NCBI RefSeq assembly: GCF_014192415.1 | Contig: NZ_JACHXY010000001.1 | Location: 868,001-932,000, forward strand | Source of the DNA: Microbacterium proteolyticum | Lineage (GTDB): Bacteria > Actinomycetota > Actinomycetes > Actinomycetales > Microbacteriaceae | Length of the DNA stretch: 64,000 nt | Direction: 5' to 3' | Shown here: one piece after another, positions 1 to 8,912 of the stretch | Layout: every line of letters begins with the position of its first letter | How positions within the stretch are numbered: the first letter of the stretch is position 1 | The notes under the pieces: model-generated | The model's input: only the letters and a program-made list of their open reading frames with translations | Databases searched by the model: none | What the model was told of the DNA's origin: nothing | Made by a program: the position numbers and the translations under genes

Positions 1-633
1 GCGGCTGCCCTCGCGCAGGTACTCGCCGAACTCCGGCAGGTAGTTCCCCGAGGGGCCGAGGTGGTTGTACACGACGTCCTGGATGACGGCGAGGCCCGCC
101 GCGTGCGCCGCGTCGACGAACCGCTGGTACGCCTCGGGGCCGCCGTAGGCCTCGTGCACGGTGTACCAGAGCACGCCGTCGTAGCCCCAGTTCCACGTGC
201 CGTTGAAGCCCTTGACCGGCAGCAGTTCGACGTGGGTCACGCCGAGGTCGACGAGGTGGTCGAGGCGACCGATCGCGGCATCCAGGGTCCCCTCGGGGGT
301 GAAGGTGCCGAGGTGCAGTTCGTAGATCAGCCCGCCCGCGAGTTGCTTGCCCGTCCACGCGGTGTCGTTCCAGGAGTACACCGAGGGGTCGAACCACGCC
401 GACGCCTCGTGCACGCCGCCCGGCTGACGCCGCGAGCGCGGGTCGGGGCGCAGGTCGTCGCCGTCGCCGAGTACGAAGCCGTAGCGCTCCCCGTCGGCGA
501 GGTCGACGGGAGCCGTCCACCACCCGTCGGGGGCCGCCTCCATCTCGACGTCTCCGACGACGGTGTCGCCGCTGTCGTCGAGTCGGCGCAGCCGCACCCG
601 CTTCGCCTTGGGTGCCCAGACGTCGATGCTCAT
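1..633 (-). CDS. treZ: Malto-oligosyltrehalose trehalohydrolase, N-terminal part (runs off the window)
   Basis: TreZ cleaves maltooligosyl-trehalose to free trehalose in the cytoplasm, the last step of the TreX-TreY-TreZ route from glycogen or maltodextrin. The 211 codons in the window begin with the beta-sandwich domain ([18 protein letters not shown]) and pass into the GH13 barrel, seen in [30 protein letters not shown] and the conserved strand [14 protein letters not shown]. The catalytic acids lie beyond the window edge. The ATG at 633 matches the usual short N-terminus of the family. It is the last gene of a minus-strand operon with treY, 66 bp upstream, and a strong hairpin sits in that gap. 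The family assignment is firm; only the 3' part is missing. Confidence 0.93.
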   Translation of the reverse strand, partial: MSIDVWAPKAKRVRLRRLDDSGDTVVGDVEMEAAPDGWWTAPVDLADGERYGFVLGDGDDLRPDPRSRRQPGGVHEASAWFDPSVYSWNDTAWTGKQLAGGLIYELHLGTFTPEGTLDAAIGRLDHLVDLGVTHVELLPVKGFNGTWNWGYDGVLWYTVHEAYGGPEAYQRFVDAAHAAGLAVIQDVVYNHLGPSGNYLPEFGEYLREGSR

Positions 634-664
634 GTGGGTTCTTCCTTCACGCGTGAGTTGTCGT

Positions 665-694
665 CGCGCGGCGGGGCGGCCACCCCGCCGCGCG
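665..694. terminator. GC-rich stem-loop between treY and treZ
   Basis: A perfect 12-bp inverted repeat (665-676 against 683-694) with a 6-nt loop lies just after the treY stop. No U-tract follows. It may stop or attenuate transcription before treZ, or protect the 3' end of treX-treY mRNA; the sequence alone does not decide between these. Confidence 0.5.
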
Positions 695-699
695 CGGGA

Positions 700-3105
700 T
701 TACGAGACCAGCAGGGCCACGGGGTACGTCGCCAGCAGGTCCGACAGCGCAGTCGGGCCGCCGGGGTACGTGCGACCGGTGAAGACGTCGGTGACCGGCG
801 TCTCGGGCAGCAGCAGCACGGTGTCGCGCCACCCGCCACGCTCGGCCAGACCCCACGGCAGACGCGTCGCCACGGCCGACACCCCGCCGCGGTCGAAGGC
901 GACCACATGGTCGGATGCCACGCCCGCCGCCTCGAGCGCCCGGTACACCTCGAGGGGGTGATCGCGGCGCACGCGCAGCGCACGGGACGTCACGAGCAGC
1001 TTCGCAGCACCCGTGGCGTCCACCTCGGGCGTCGCCGCGCCTGCTGCGTCGATCTCGGCGAGCAGTCGACGTCGCTCGACGAAGTCGACCGCGCGACGGT
1101 TGTCGGGGTCGACGAGCGACTGCTCCCACAGCTCGGAGCCCTGGTACACGTCGGGAACACCGGCGCCCACGATCTGGATCAGCTTGGCCGACAGGCCGTT
1201 CGACCAGCCCGCGGCCGAGATCTCGTCGACGAACGCGCGCACGCGCTCGGCGGCGGGGCCCGTCGCGGCGTCGACCACCGCATGCATGCGCTCTTCGAAC
1301 GCCTCGTCCTGCTCCCACCAGCCCGTGACCTCGCTCGCCTCGCGTGCGGCCTTCTCGGCGTACGCGTGCAGACGCTCGCGGTACACCTTCAGGCCCTCGG
1401 GAGTGGATGCCGACGCGGGCCACGCCCCGATGATCGCCTGCCACAGCAGGGCGTCGAAGGGACCGTGACCGGTCGAGGCGATGCCCTGGAACTGCTCCAA
1501 GCGCGCCGCCCACCGCTCGGGCATCTCGGCCAGCACCGCGATGCGCGCGCGCGTGTCTTCCCCGCGCTTGGTGTCGTGGGTCGACAGGGTCGTCATCGCC
1601 AGCGGCCACGACGCGTGTCGGGCGGCCTGCGCGGAGTGGAAGCCGGCGACGTCGAGCGCGAACTGGCCCGGGTCGCCGCCCACCTCGGTGAGCGAGCCGA
1701 GACGGGTGTAGCGGTAGAACGCCGTGTCCTCGACGCCCTTCGCCATCACGGGACCGGTCGTCTGCTGGAAACGCCAGGCGATCTCGAGGTCGGTGTCGGC
1801 GAGGGCCGGCACGAGTTTCTCGATGACGTCGCCGAGCTCGGGTCGGCGCACCTCGGCCTCGCCCGCGGCGGCGTCGAGGTGCGCGCGGCCGGCGGGGAGG
1901 TAGGAGCGGTAGACCGGGAAGCACGCGAGGATCTCGGCGAGCGCGTCCTGCAGCACCTCGGCCTCGAACTCCTCGCGCAGCGGTGCGGGAAGCCCCCGGA
2001 CGATCCGGCGGATCTCCGACACCTGGATGGAGTCGGCGATCTTGCGCTTGGTGTCGTGGATGAGGTCGTGCCAGCCGGTGAGTGCCGGCAGGTCGCTGCC
2101 GGCGCGCAGGCGCGCGTCGAGGGCGTCCAGCGCCGCCTCCCCCGCGGGATCGGTCAGCACGCGGTCGATCTCGGCCAGCGCGTCGTAGCCCGTGGTACCG
2201 GCGGTCTTCCACCACGAGGGCAGAGCCTCACCGTGCTCGAGGATCTTCTCCCCCAGCACGTAGCCCACCTCGGAATCGCTCGCCTCGGCCAATGACGCGG
2301 CGAGCCGGTCGAGGTAACCGCCCGGATCGACGAGGCCGTCGGGGTGATCGACCCGAAGGCCGTCGGCGAGCCCTTCACGCACCCATCGCAGGATCTCGGC
2401 GTGCGTGGCCTCGAAGACCTCCGGCAGTTCGACGCGCACGCCCGCGAGGGTCGTCACGGCGAAGAACCGACGGTAGTTGAGGTCCGCCGCCTCGTCCTGC
2501 CAGAAGCGCAGCTCGAAGTTCTGCGCGTCGAGCAGGGCCCGGATCGCGTCGCGCGACCCCGAGGCCGCGGCATCCGTCCCCGTGCCCGGTGCGACCGGGA
2601 AGACGTGGTCGTAGTACCGGATCAGCCCGTCGGGGGCGTCCGCGGCCGGGGCGGGGTCGTACGAGATCTCGTCGATGACGGCGTCCAGATGATCGCCGAG
2701 AACCGGCACGCGCACCTTGCCACCGCCGAACTCCCAGTCGATGTCGAACGCGGTCGCGTGCGCCGAGGCGCGGCCCTGGCGGAGCACGTCCCACCACCAC
2801 GCGTTCGTGCGGGGTTCCGACACGCCCATGTGGTTGGGCACGATGTCGATCAGGATGCCGAGTCCCTCGGCGCGCGCGGCTGCCGCGAAACGGTCGAGAC
2901 CGGCAGCGCCGCCCCGGGCCGGATCCACCCGCGTGACGTCGACGACGTCGTAGCCGTGGTCGGAACCCGGAGTGGCCTCGAGGATCGGCGAGAGGTACGC
3001 CCACGAGACCCCGAGGTCACGGAGATAGTCCGTGACCTCGGCGGCCTGGTCGAGGGTGAACGATTCGCGGATCTGCAGGCGATAGGTCGAGAGCGGATGC
3101 CGCAT
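700..3105 (-). CDS. treY: (1->4)-alpha-D-glucan 1-alpha-D-glucosylmutase (maltooligosyl trehalose synthase)
   Basis: TreY isomerises the reducing-end alpha-1,4 bond of maltodextrins to the alpha,alpha-1,1 bond of trehalose. The protein is 801 aa, within the usual family range. The N-terminus MRHPLSTYRLQ and AEVTDYLRDLGVSWAYLSPI are typical. GH13 motifs visible are DIVPNHMG, the catalytic-Asp strand GLRVDHPDGLVDP and the acid region VGYVLGEKILEHGE, with the later family block STHDTKRGEDTRAR. The frame stays open upstream to 3330, but that part lies inside glgX, so the ATG at 3105, 5 bp after the glgX stop, is the sensible start. The tight spacing implies cotranscription and coupling with glgX and treZ. 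Confidence 0.95.
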   Translation of the reverse strand: MRHPLSTYRLQIRESFTLDQAAEVTDYLRDLGVSWAYLSPILEATPGSDHGYDVVDVTRVDPARGGAAGLDRFAAAARAEGLGILIDIVPNHMGVSEPRTNAWWWDVLRQGRASAHATAFDIDWEFGGGKVRVPVLGDHLDAVIDEISYDPAPAADAPDGLIRYYDHVFPVAPGTGTDAAASGSRDAIRALLDAQNFELRFWQDEAADLNYRRFFAVTTLAGVRVELPEVFEATHAEILRWVREGLADGLRVDHPDGLVDPGGYLDRLAASLAEASDSEVGYVLGEKILEHGEALPSWWKTAGTTGYDALAEIDRVLTDPAGEAALDALDARLRAGSDLPALTGWHDLIHDTKRKIADSIQVSEIRRIVRGLPAPLREEFEAEVLQDALAEILACFPVYRSYLPAGRAHLDAAAGEAEVRRPELGDVIEKLVPALADTDLEIAWRFQQTTGPVMAKGVEDTAFYRYTRLGSLTEVGGDPGQFALDVAGFHSAQAARHASWPLAMTTLSTHDTKRGEDTRARIAVLAEMPERWAARLEQFQGIASTGHGPFDALLWQAIIGAWPASASTPEGLKVYRERLHAYAEKAAREASEVTGWWEQDEAFEERMHAVVDAATGPAAERVRAFVDEISAAGWSNGLSAKLIQIVGAGVPDVYQGSELWEQSLVDPDNRRAVDFVERRRLLAEIDAAGAATPEVDATGAAKLLVTSRALRVRRDHPLEVYRALEAAGVASDHVVAFDRGGVSAVATRLPWGLAERGGWRDTVLLLPETPVTDVFTGRTYPGGPTALSDLLATYPVALLVS

Positions 3106-3110
3106 CTCGG

Positions 3111-5333
3111 TCACAGCTCCGGCTTGGGGGCTTGCCCGGGCATCTCGTCGGTGCCGACGACCTGGATCTGCGCCGTCAGCGAAGCGGCGACCGAGTGGTC
3201 GATCTCCGGCTCGGGCAGGTGGTGCTCGCGCAGCACCATGAGCGACTTCGGCTCCAGCGGCAGCGTCTCGCCCGGGTCGAGGGGCTCGGTGTTGGCCCGC
3301 TCCCCCGCGGTGTCGACGTACGCGTCCCACTTGGGGGCGTACTCGAAGTCGGGGAGCCGGAAGTCGACCTTGTCGTCACCCGCGTTGAAGAGCACGAGGA
3401 AGTGGTCGTCGCTGATCGACTCGCCGCGGCGATCGCGTTCGCGAATGCCCTGGCCGTTGAGGAACACGCCCACGGCGAGGCCGAAGCCGTTGTCCCAGTC
3501 CTCCGGCTGCATGAGCGAGCCGTCGGGACGCAGCCACACCACGTCGGGGATGGGAGCGCCCTCCTCCATCTTCACGGGGCGGCCGTCGAAGAACCTGCTG
3601 CGACGGAACGTCGGGTGCTGCTTGCGCAGACGCGCGAGGGCGGCGGTGAACTCGATGAGCGGGGTGTCGATGTTCGACCAGTCCACCCACGTGATCTCGT
3701 TGTCCTGCGCGTAGCCGTTGTTGTTTCCGCCCTGCGTGCGGCCCAGCTCATCGCCGTGCAGCAGCATGGGCACACCCTGGCTGAGCAGGAGCGTCGCGAT
3801 GAAGTTGCGCTGCTGCTGCGCGCGACGCTTCAGCACCTCGGGATCGTCGGTGGGACCTTCGACACCCATGTTGCTGGAGCGGTTGTGCGATTCGCCGTCG
3901 TTGTTGTCTTCGCCGTTGGCGTCGTTGTGCTTGTCGTTGTACGACACGAGGTCGCGGAGCGTGAAGCCGTCGTGCGCGGTGACGAAGTTGATGGATGCCA
4001 CGGGGAACCGGCCGGAGTGCTCGTAGAGGTCGGCCGAACCGGTCAGGCGCGAGGCGAACTCGCCGAGAGCCTGGGGCTCGCCGCGCCAGAAGTCGCGCAC
4101 GGTATCGCGGTACTTGCCGTTCCACTCGGTCCACTGGGGCGGGAAGTTGCCGACCTGGTACCCCCCGGGGCCGACGTCCCACGGCTCGGCGATGAGCTTG
4201 ACCTGCGACACGATCGGATCCTGCTGCACGAGTTCGAAGAAGGTCGCGAGCTTGTCCACCTCGTAGAACTCACGGGCCAGGGTGGATGCCAGGTCGAAGC
4301 GGAAGCCGTCGACGTGCATCTCGAGCACCCAGTATCGCAGCGAGTCCATGATCAGCTGCAGCGTGTGGGGATTGCCCACGTTCATGCTGTTGCCGGTACC
4401 GGTGTAGTCGGTGTAGTAGCGCTTGTCGTCGTCCTCGAGGCGGTAGTACGCCTCGTTGTCGATGCCGCGCATGGAGAGCGTGGGGCCCATGTGGTTGCCC
4501 TCGGCGGTGTGGTTGTACACCACGTCCAGGATGACCTCGATGCCGGCGGCGTGGAGCGCCTTCACCATGGCCTTGAACTCCTGCACCTGCTGGCCGTGGT
4601 CACCGGTCGAGGAGTAGGTGTTCTGCGGGGCGAGGAACGCAATGGTGTTGTAGCCCCAGTAGTTCGACAACTCCTTCTCCTCGAGAGTGGAGTCGTTGAC
4701 GAACTGGTGCACCGGCATGAGCTCGATGGCGGTGATGCCGAGCTTTCGCAGGTGGTCGATGACGGCGGGGTGGGCGATGCCGGCGTAGGTGCCGCGCAAC
4801 TCCTCGGGCACGTCGGGGTGCAGCTGGGTGAGGCCCTTCACGTGGGCTTCGTAGATGAAGCTTTCGGCGTAGGGGATCTTCGGCTGACGGTCGCCCGCCC
4901 AGTCGAAGAACGGGTTCACGACCACGCCCTTCATCATGTGCGGGGCGGAGTCCTCGTCGTTGAACGAGTCGGGGTCGCCGAACTCGTAGCTGAAGACCGG
5001 CTGGCCCCAATCGATCTGGCCCTCGACGGCCTTGGCGTACGGGTCGAGGAGGAGCTTGCTCGCGTTGTAGCGCTTGCCGCTCTTCGGCTCGTACTCCCCG
5101 TGCACGCGATAGCCGTACCGCTGCCCGGGCTGGATGTTGGGAAGGTAGCCGTGCCACACGAACGCGTCGGCGTCCACGAGGTCGAAGCGCGTCTCCGTTC
5201 CGTCCTCTTCGAAGAGGCAGAGCTCTACGCGTTCCGCTCCTTCGCTGAAAAGGGCGAAGTTCGTCCCATTTCCGTCGTATGTGGCCCCGAGGGGATAACT
5301 GGATCCTGGCCATACCTGCTGCACGTGGCTCAC
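3111..5333 (-). CDS. glgX: Glycogen debranching enzyme GlgX/TreX
   Basis: GH13 isoamylase-type enzyme that hydrolyses alpha-1,6 branches, releasing linear maltodextrins for TreY. About 740 aa. The N-terminal CBM48 region is seen in WPGSSYPLGATYDGNGTNFA. Barrel motifs are DVVYNHTAEGNH, DGFRFDLAS (catalytic Asp), LIAEPWDVGPGGYQ (catalytic Glu) and NFVTAHDGFTLRD. The start is uncertain: a GTG at 5333 lies just before the conserved N-terminus and was chosen; an in-frame GTG at 5393 would add 20 residues with no family look. First gene of the trehalose operon (glgX-treY-treZ). Its presence with treYZ shows that trehalose is made from stored glucan, commonly linked to osmotic and desiccation stress. 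Confidence 0.92.
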   Translation of the reverse strand: MSHVQQVWPGSSYPLGATYDGNGTNFALFSEGAERVELCLFEEDGTETRFDLVDADAFVWHGYLPNIQPGQRYGYRVHGEYEPKSGKRYNASKLLLDPYAKAVEGQIDWGQPVFSYEFGDPDSFNDEDSAPHMMKGVVVNPFFDWAGDRQPKIPYAESFIYEAHVKGLTQLHPDVPEELRGTYAGIAHPAVIDHLRKLGITAIELMPVHQFVNDSTLEEKELSNYWGYNTIAFLAPQNTYSSTGDHGQQVQEFKAMVKALHAAGIEVILDVVYNHTAEGNHMGPTLSMRGIDNEAYYRLEDDDKRYYTDYTGTGNSMNVGNPHTLQLIMDSLRYWVLEMHVDGFRFDLASTLAREFYEVDKLATFFELVQQDPIVSQVKLIAEPWDVGPGGYQVGNFPPQWTEWNGKYRDTVRDFWRGEPQALGEFASRLTGSADLYEHSGRFPVASINFVTAHDGFTLRDLVSYNDKHNDANGEDNNDGESHNRSSNMGVEGPTDDPEVLKRRAQQQRNFIATLLLSQGVPMLLHGDELGRTQGGNNNGYAQDNEITWVDWSNIDTPLIEFTAALARLRKQHPTFRRSRFFDGRPVKMEEGAPIPDVVWLRPDGSLMQPEDWDNGFGLAVGVFLNGQGIRERDRRGESISDDHFLVLFNAGDDKVDFRLPDFEYAPKWDAYVDTAGERANTEPLDPGETLPLEPKSLMVLREHHLPEPEIDHSVAASLTAQIQVVGTDEMPGQAPKPEL

Positions 5334-5414
5334 GATAGACCAGCGTCGTTTCCGGCCAGGAACGCGGTCATCGCTGTTGACAGGTCCCCCCACCCCGACT
5401 ATGGGTGCAGGTCC

Positions 5415-5903
5415 TCACGCGCGCTCCGGGGGATGCCGTAGCAGGTCGATCCGCTCGTCGAGGTAGCGCGTCAGGGGCATGTAGCCGCCGGCCGCGCTCC
5501 ATCTCACGAGCGCTTCTCCGCCGCGTACCGCCAGGGGGGTCGATCCCGCGTCCACGCTGGCGAGATCGATCGGATGCCATTCGATGTGCACGGTCTCCCC
5601 CTCGGGGACGCCGCCGCGCGCGGCCGCGGCCGACAGCTCGGCGCGGCGCCGCTGCGACTCCGCCGCGAAACCCCGGCGCACCTCGGCGCGCGAACGCACG
5701 ATGTCTCCGGTGGCCAGCACGCCGTCGTCGGTGAGGAGCAGCGCCCCCAGGTGCCAGGCTGTCCCGCGCGGGGCGATGCGGGTCGCGCGCGGGATGCCGA
5801 GCAGGCGGCGCCCCTCCTGCAGCTCCCCCAGCCGTTCGCGCGGCGCGTCACCGAGGCGCGCGCGCGCGGCGGACAGAATCCCGTCCACCGACCCCTCGAT
5901 CAT
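5415..5903 (-). CDS. Conserved hypothetical protein (162 aa)
   Basis: No function recognised. The protein has a helical N-terminus (VDGILSAARARLG), then a strand-rich middle (GTAWHLGALLLTDDGVLATGDIVR), an arginine-rich segment, and a C-terminal part with HIEWHPIDLASVDAG and VRWSAAGGYMPLTRYL. There is no signal peptide or membrane segment. Its ATG overlaps the stop of the upstream gene by four bases (ATGA, 5900-5903), so the two are probably translationally coupled and act together. High third-position GC supports real coding. Confidence 0.7.
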   Translation of the reverse strand: MIEGSVDGILSAARARLGDAPRERLGELQEGRRLLGIPRATRIAPRGTAWHLGALLLTDDGVLATGDIVRSRAEVRRGFAAESQRRRAELSAAAARGGVPEGETVHIEWHPIDLASVDAGSTPLAVRGGEALVRWSAAGGYMPLTRYLDERIDLLRHPPERA

Positions 5904-6769
5904 GCCCCGCCCCCTTCGTTTCGCTGCGCCTCGGCGTCGCGCTCCGACTCGGCGCGCACGACGGCGCGCCGGGCCGTGCTCACCGCGTCGGCGGCATCCT
6001 TCTGCTCACCCTCCCGCCGCTGCACCGCGGCATCGGCGTCCGCAGCGTCCTTCTCGGCGCGCGCGAGGTCGGCTCGCAGGGCATCGACGCGCTCCTGCGC
6101 GCGGTCGGCCTTCTCTCGCGCCGAGGCGAGCTTCTTCTCGACGGAGGTCCGCTCACGCTCGGCGTCGGCGAGCACTCGCTCCGCCTCGCGGACCGCTCGT
6201 TCGGCGGCCTTGCGCGCGCGGCGGGCGGCGAGGTCGTCCCGTGCGGGAAGCGCGGGCAGGGCTTCGGGGAGCGAGCCGGCGACCGCCTGGCCGAGCGCAT
6301 CACCCTCGAGGGCGGCCAGGTCGACCGTGGCCACGAGACGGCCCGTCAGGATCGCGGCGGCGGCCGTCTCATCGACGATCGCGGCGTTGACGCTCTTCTC
6401 CACGGCATCGGCCATCGCCGCACTCAGCGGCGTGCCCGCGCCGGCGGCGAGCTCCCCCGCGCGGCGGGCGAGCGCTGCCACCAGCTGCCGGCGCTGACGT
6501 CCGAGCCGCGCGAGCTCGGCGGCATCCCGGTCGTCCTGCGCCTCGTGCAGCGCGCGCGACAGCTCCACCGCTTCACCGAGCTGCCCATCGCGCACGAGCA
6601 GGTTCACGGCCCAGGCGGCGACGGTGGGCTTGCGGAGCTTGGCGATCCGTCGACCGACACCTCCGCCGATCTCCGCGGCGCGTTCGTTGCGCGCGGCGGT
6701 GAAGCGCGCGGGCGGCAGGGCGAGCAGATCGGCGGCGACCTCGTCGAGGCGTGCGTCGTCGTCGCTCAT
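5900..6769 (-). CDS. Conserved hypothetical protein with C-terminal coiled coil
   Basis: About 289 aa, soluble. The N-terminal half is helical (EVAADLLALPPARFTAARN, then KPTVAAWAVNLLVRD). From about residue 185 a long charged Ala/Arg/Glu helix follows (ERVLADAERERTSVEKKLAS and onward), a clear coiled coil. Such proteins are sometimes labelled transposase in databases, but no DDE or HUH residues are visible here and that name should not be used. The frame extends to 6805; the ATG at 6769 was chosen because MSDDDARLDEV begins a typical acidic start and a GACAAT box lies just before it. Coupled by ATGA overlap to the downstream 162-aa gene. Confidence 0.72.
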   Translation of the reverse strand: MSDDDARLDEVAADLLALPPARFTAARNERAAEIGGGVGRRIAKLRKPTVAAWAVNLLVRDGQLGEAVELSRALHEAQDDRDAAELARLGRQRRQLVAALARRAGELAAGAGTPLSAAMADAVEKSVNAAIVDETAAAAILTGRLVATVDLAALEGDALGQAVAGSLPEALPALPARDDLAARRARKAAERAVREAERVLADAERERTSVEKKLASAREKADRAQERVDALRADLARAEKDAADADAAVQRREGEQKDAADAVSTARRAVVRAESERDAEAQRNEGGGA

Positions 6770-6820
6770 CCCCCTATTGTCCCCAACCGGGAGGGGCGTG
6801 ACCACCCGCTCGCCGCGCTC

Positions 6821-7498
6821 TCAGAGCGAGACGATGCCCGGTCGCGGGCCGCGGATCTCGCGATGCAGTCGCTCCATGCGCGCGTCGAGTTCCGACGCCG
6901 TGTCGGCGGCGTTCTTCAGTTCGGCGAGCAACTCAGCCGGCACGAGGCGGTCGTACTTGTAGTAGATCTTGTGTTCCAGGCTGGCCCAGAAGTCCATCGC
7001 GATCGTGCGGAACTGCACCTCGACCGGCACGTCTACGCGCCCCGTCGACAGGTACACAGGGACCTCGACGATGACGTGCAAGCTCTTGTACCCGTTCGCC
7101 ATCGGCTGGGCGATGTAGTCCTTCACGTCGCGCACGGTGATGTCGTCCTGCCGGGTGAGCAGGTCGGACAGACGGTAGGCGTCGTCGACGAAGCTGCACG
7201 TGATGCGGATGCCGGCGATGTCGGTGATCGCGGAGCGGATCGAGTCGAAGTCGGCCTCGATGCCCTTGCGCCGCACCTTGTCGACGAGACTGTCGGGCGA
7301 CTTGACCCGGCTCGAAACGTGCTCGATCGGGTTGTACGCGTGCATCTCCTGGAACTCTTCGCGAAGGATCGAGATCTTCGTCTCGACCTCCGCGAGCCCG
7401 AACCGGTACTCCATCAGGAAGCGTTGGAACTCGTCGCGCATCGCCCGGAGTGCGGCACCGGAAACGGTGATCTGCTGATCGTCCAGCGCATCCGACAT
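6821..7498 (-). CDS. Small alarmone synthetase (GTP pyrophosphokinase, RelA/SpoT synthetase domain only)
   Basis: A 225-aa single-domain (p)ppGpp synthetase of the RelQ/YjbM type that would transfer pyrophosphate from ATP to GDP/GTP without ribosome control. Visible motifs are SSRVKSPDSLVDKVRRKG (ATP and G-loop region), DIAGIRITCSFVDDAYRL (catalytic Asp), QPMANGYKSLHV (nucleotide-binding Tyr) and VEVQFRTIAMDFWASLEHK (catalytic Glu). No HD hydrolase, TGS or ACT domain. The frame is open to 7585; the ATG at 7498 was chosen because TACCGT sits 7 nt upstream (7506-7511), implying a leaderless mRNA. A 45-codon gene ends 43 bp upstream on the same strand. Confidence 0.9.
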   Translation of the reverse strand: MSDALDDQQITVSGAALRAMRDEFQRFLMEYRFGLAEVETKISILREEFQEMHAYNPIEHVSSRVKSPDSLVDKVRRKGIEADFDSIRSAITDIAGIRITCSFVDDAYRLSDLLTRQDDITVRDVKDYIAQPMANGYKSLHVIVEVPVYLSTGRVDVPVEVQFRTIAMDFWASLEHKIYYKYDRLVPAELLAELKNAADTASELDARMERLHREIRGPRPGIVSL

Positions 7499-7541
7499 GG
7501 ACACGACGGTACCGACGATGATTACGAGGCCGCTGGGAACC

Positions 7542-7679
7542 TCACCGTTGCGGCGGCTCCGACGCTCGAGGGACCAGCTCGCCATCGATCACGTCGATGC
7601 CGATCAGGCTGCGGAAGACCTCCGGCAGATCGGGGTCGTCCGCGGGCTCGGAGTGCCTGGGGATCGGGGGATGTGTCAC
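7542..7679 (-). CDS. Small 45-aa protein upstream of the alarmone synthetase
   Basis: A 45-codon frame starts at GTG 7679 and is preceded by a near-perfect ribosome-binding site (AAGGAGAGCGCC then GTG). The peptide begins VTHPPIPRHSEPADDP and ends IDVIDGELVPRASEPPQR; it is acidic and Pro-rich in the N-terminal half, with one possible helix (DLPEVFRSLIGIDVID). No signal peptide or transmembrane segment. It lies 43 bp before the small alarmone synthetase on the same strand. Function unknown; it could be a stand-alone small protein or a leader peptide. The longer frame to 7862 is not supported. Confidence 0.55.
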   Translation of the reverse strand: MTHPPIPRHSEPADDPDLPEVFRSLIGIDVIDGELVPRASEPPQR

Positions 7680-7796
7680 GGCGCTCTCCTTCCGTGCGTT
7701 CCTCCACCTTGCCAGGCGGCCCGCGGACCCCCGGGTGGTCTTGACACCGCGCGGTCCTCGGCGTACTTCGCCGGTGCTCTGGCGTATCGTGGCCGC

Positions 7797-8123
7797 ATGG
7801 GGACCATTCACTACGGCGGAGGCGGCACGGTCGTCCACATCGAGGACCGTACTCTCGCCCACCTCAAGGTCGTGATCTCGACCAAGCTGCGTCGCGGAGA
7901 GAGCTTCACACTCTCATGGCGTCACCGTGACGACGAGGAACGCGGGCGCAGCACGCTGTGGCTGCATCCCGCGATCCCCCTGCGCTTCGTCTTCGACGAG
8001 GCCGAACCCTCGACGCTGAGTCGCGAATGGATCGAGCGTCTCGCCGATTCCGCCAACTCGTCCGGCGGCATCATGCTGGTGCCGGAAGACATGAGCCCCG
8101 CCGAACACTCCGGAACGGCCTGA
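7797..8123 (+). CDS. DUF7882-type small protein, paralogue 1
   Basis: A 108-aa protein starting MGTIHYGGGGTVVHIEDRT. The conserved core is DRTLAHLKVVISTKLRRGES, then FTLSW, LWLHPAIPLRFVF and REWIERLADSANSSGG. This small family is abundant in Microbacteriaceae and is often misnamed ATP-dependent DNA ligase; no ligase motif (KxDGxR) is present. Two more copies lie within 0.8 kb, one on the opposite strand. TATCGT at 7785-7790 lies 6 nt before the ATG, so the mRNA is probably leaderless. Biochemical function unknown. Confidence 0.82.
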   Translation: MGTIHYGGGGTVVHIEDRTLAHLKVVISTKLRRGESFTLSWRHRDDEERGRSTLWLHPAIPLRFVFDEAEPSTLSREWIERLADSANSSGGIMLVPEDMSPAEHSGTA

Positions 8124-8167
8124 GCTCCGCTCCACGCGCAGCGTGCGACCCTCGCGTCGTGGCGGGA

Positions 8168-8485
8168 TCAGCCCTCTTCGACGTGAGCGTCTTCGCTGGG
8201 TTCGGGGGTGATCGCGAGGCCGTTCGGTCCGGACGCCGCGAGCATGAGGTCTTCGACCCAGACGCGGTTGATGCGCGGCTGGCGGCTGCCGTAGAAGTGG
8301 AACTGGATCGGCACCGAGGGGTGCATCCAGAAGCTGCGACGCCCGCTGCCGTCGCCGACCTCGACGTCGAACATGAACGACTCGGAGCGGCGCAGTTTGT
8401 TCATCACGACGATGCGCAGGTGCGCCAGCGTACGGTCATCGATGTCGACCGCATTGGCCACGGTGTCGTAGATGAATCTGCCCAT
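8168..8485 (-). CDS. DUF7882-type small protein, paralogue 2
   Basis: 105 aa, starting MGRFIYDTVANAVDIDDRT, with the family core DRTLAHLRIVVMNKLRRSES, then FWMHPSVPIQFHF and NRVWVEDLMLAASGPNG. It is the most divergent of the three local copies and lies on the opposite strand between the other two. TAGGCT (8493-8498 on the complement) is 7 nt before the ATG, giving a predicted leaderless transcript. The longer frame to 8539 adds residues with no family similarity. Function unknown; no DNA ligase motif. Confidence 0.8.
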   Translation of the reverse strand: MGRFIYDTVANAVDIDDRTLAHLRIVVMNKLRRSESFMFDVEVGDGSGRRSFWMHPSVPIQFHFYGSRQPRINRVWVEDLMLAASGPNGLAITPEPSEDAHVEEG

Positions 8486-8599
8486 GTCGACGAGCCTAGT
8501 CGAGGAAAACAGAGCGCCCTCCGCATTCCCGGATGCCATGCCGGCCCACCCGAATCAAGCCCTCGAGCCGGTGATGCGCGGCGAGACTAACGTGCTCGT

Positions 8600-8911
8600 G
8601 TGGGAACCCTTTACTACGGAGATGTCGCGACGCCGATCGAGATCGACGACCGTGCGTTGGCGCACCTCAAGGTCGTCATCGCCACCAAGCTCCGCCGCGG
8701 CGAGAGCTTCACGCTGTCGTGGACGCACGGACCCGGTCAGGAGGTGGGACGCAGCACGGTGTGGCTGCACCCGTCGATCCCGCTGCGCTTCGTGTTCGAC
8801 GAGCCCGAGCCGGCACTTCTGAGTCGCGCGTGGATCGAGGCCCTCGCGAACTCGGCCAACTCGTCGGGAGGACTGATCCTCGTCGAGGAGCCCCCGCACC
8901 CCGGGTCGTGA
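8600..8911 (+). CDS. DUF7882-type small protein, paralogue 3
   Basis: 103 aa from a GTG start (MGTLYYGDVATPIEIDDRA). Very close to paralogue 1 in the core (LAHLKVVIATKLRRGES, VWLHPSIPLRFVFDEPEP and an ANSANSSGG tail), suggesting a recent local duplication. TAACGT at 8588-8593 is 6 nt before the GTG, so a leaderless message is expected. It ends two bases from the convergent gene at 8913. Function unknown. Confidence 0.82.
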   Translation: MGTLYYGDVATPIEIDDRALAHLKVVIATKLRRGESFTLSWTHGPGQEVGRSTVWLHPSIPLRFVFDEPEPALLSRAWIEALANSANSSGGLILVEEPPHPGS

Positions 8912-8912
8912 G

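Noticed and set aside
5377..5382. Consensus TTGACA on the plus strand upstream of 5400
   Set aside because: It reads into minus-strand genes only and has no -10 at proper spacing.
3132..5441. A 769-codon plus-strand frame opposite glgX
   Set aside because: Antisense of the debranching enzyme; no ribosome-binding site and no domain.
5900..6769. Transposase annotation for the coiled-coil protein
   Set aside because: No DDE/HUH catalytic residues, inverted repeats or target duplications; the Arg/Ala-rich coiled coil alone causes such labels.
7741..7769. TTGACA with TACTTC 17 bp later as promoter of the first DUF7882 gene
   Set aside because: The -10 is poor; TATCGT 6 nt before the ATG explains the start better, though a second promoter cannot be excluded.
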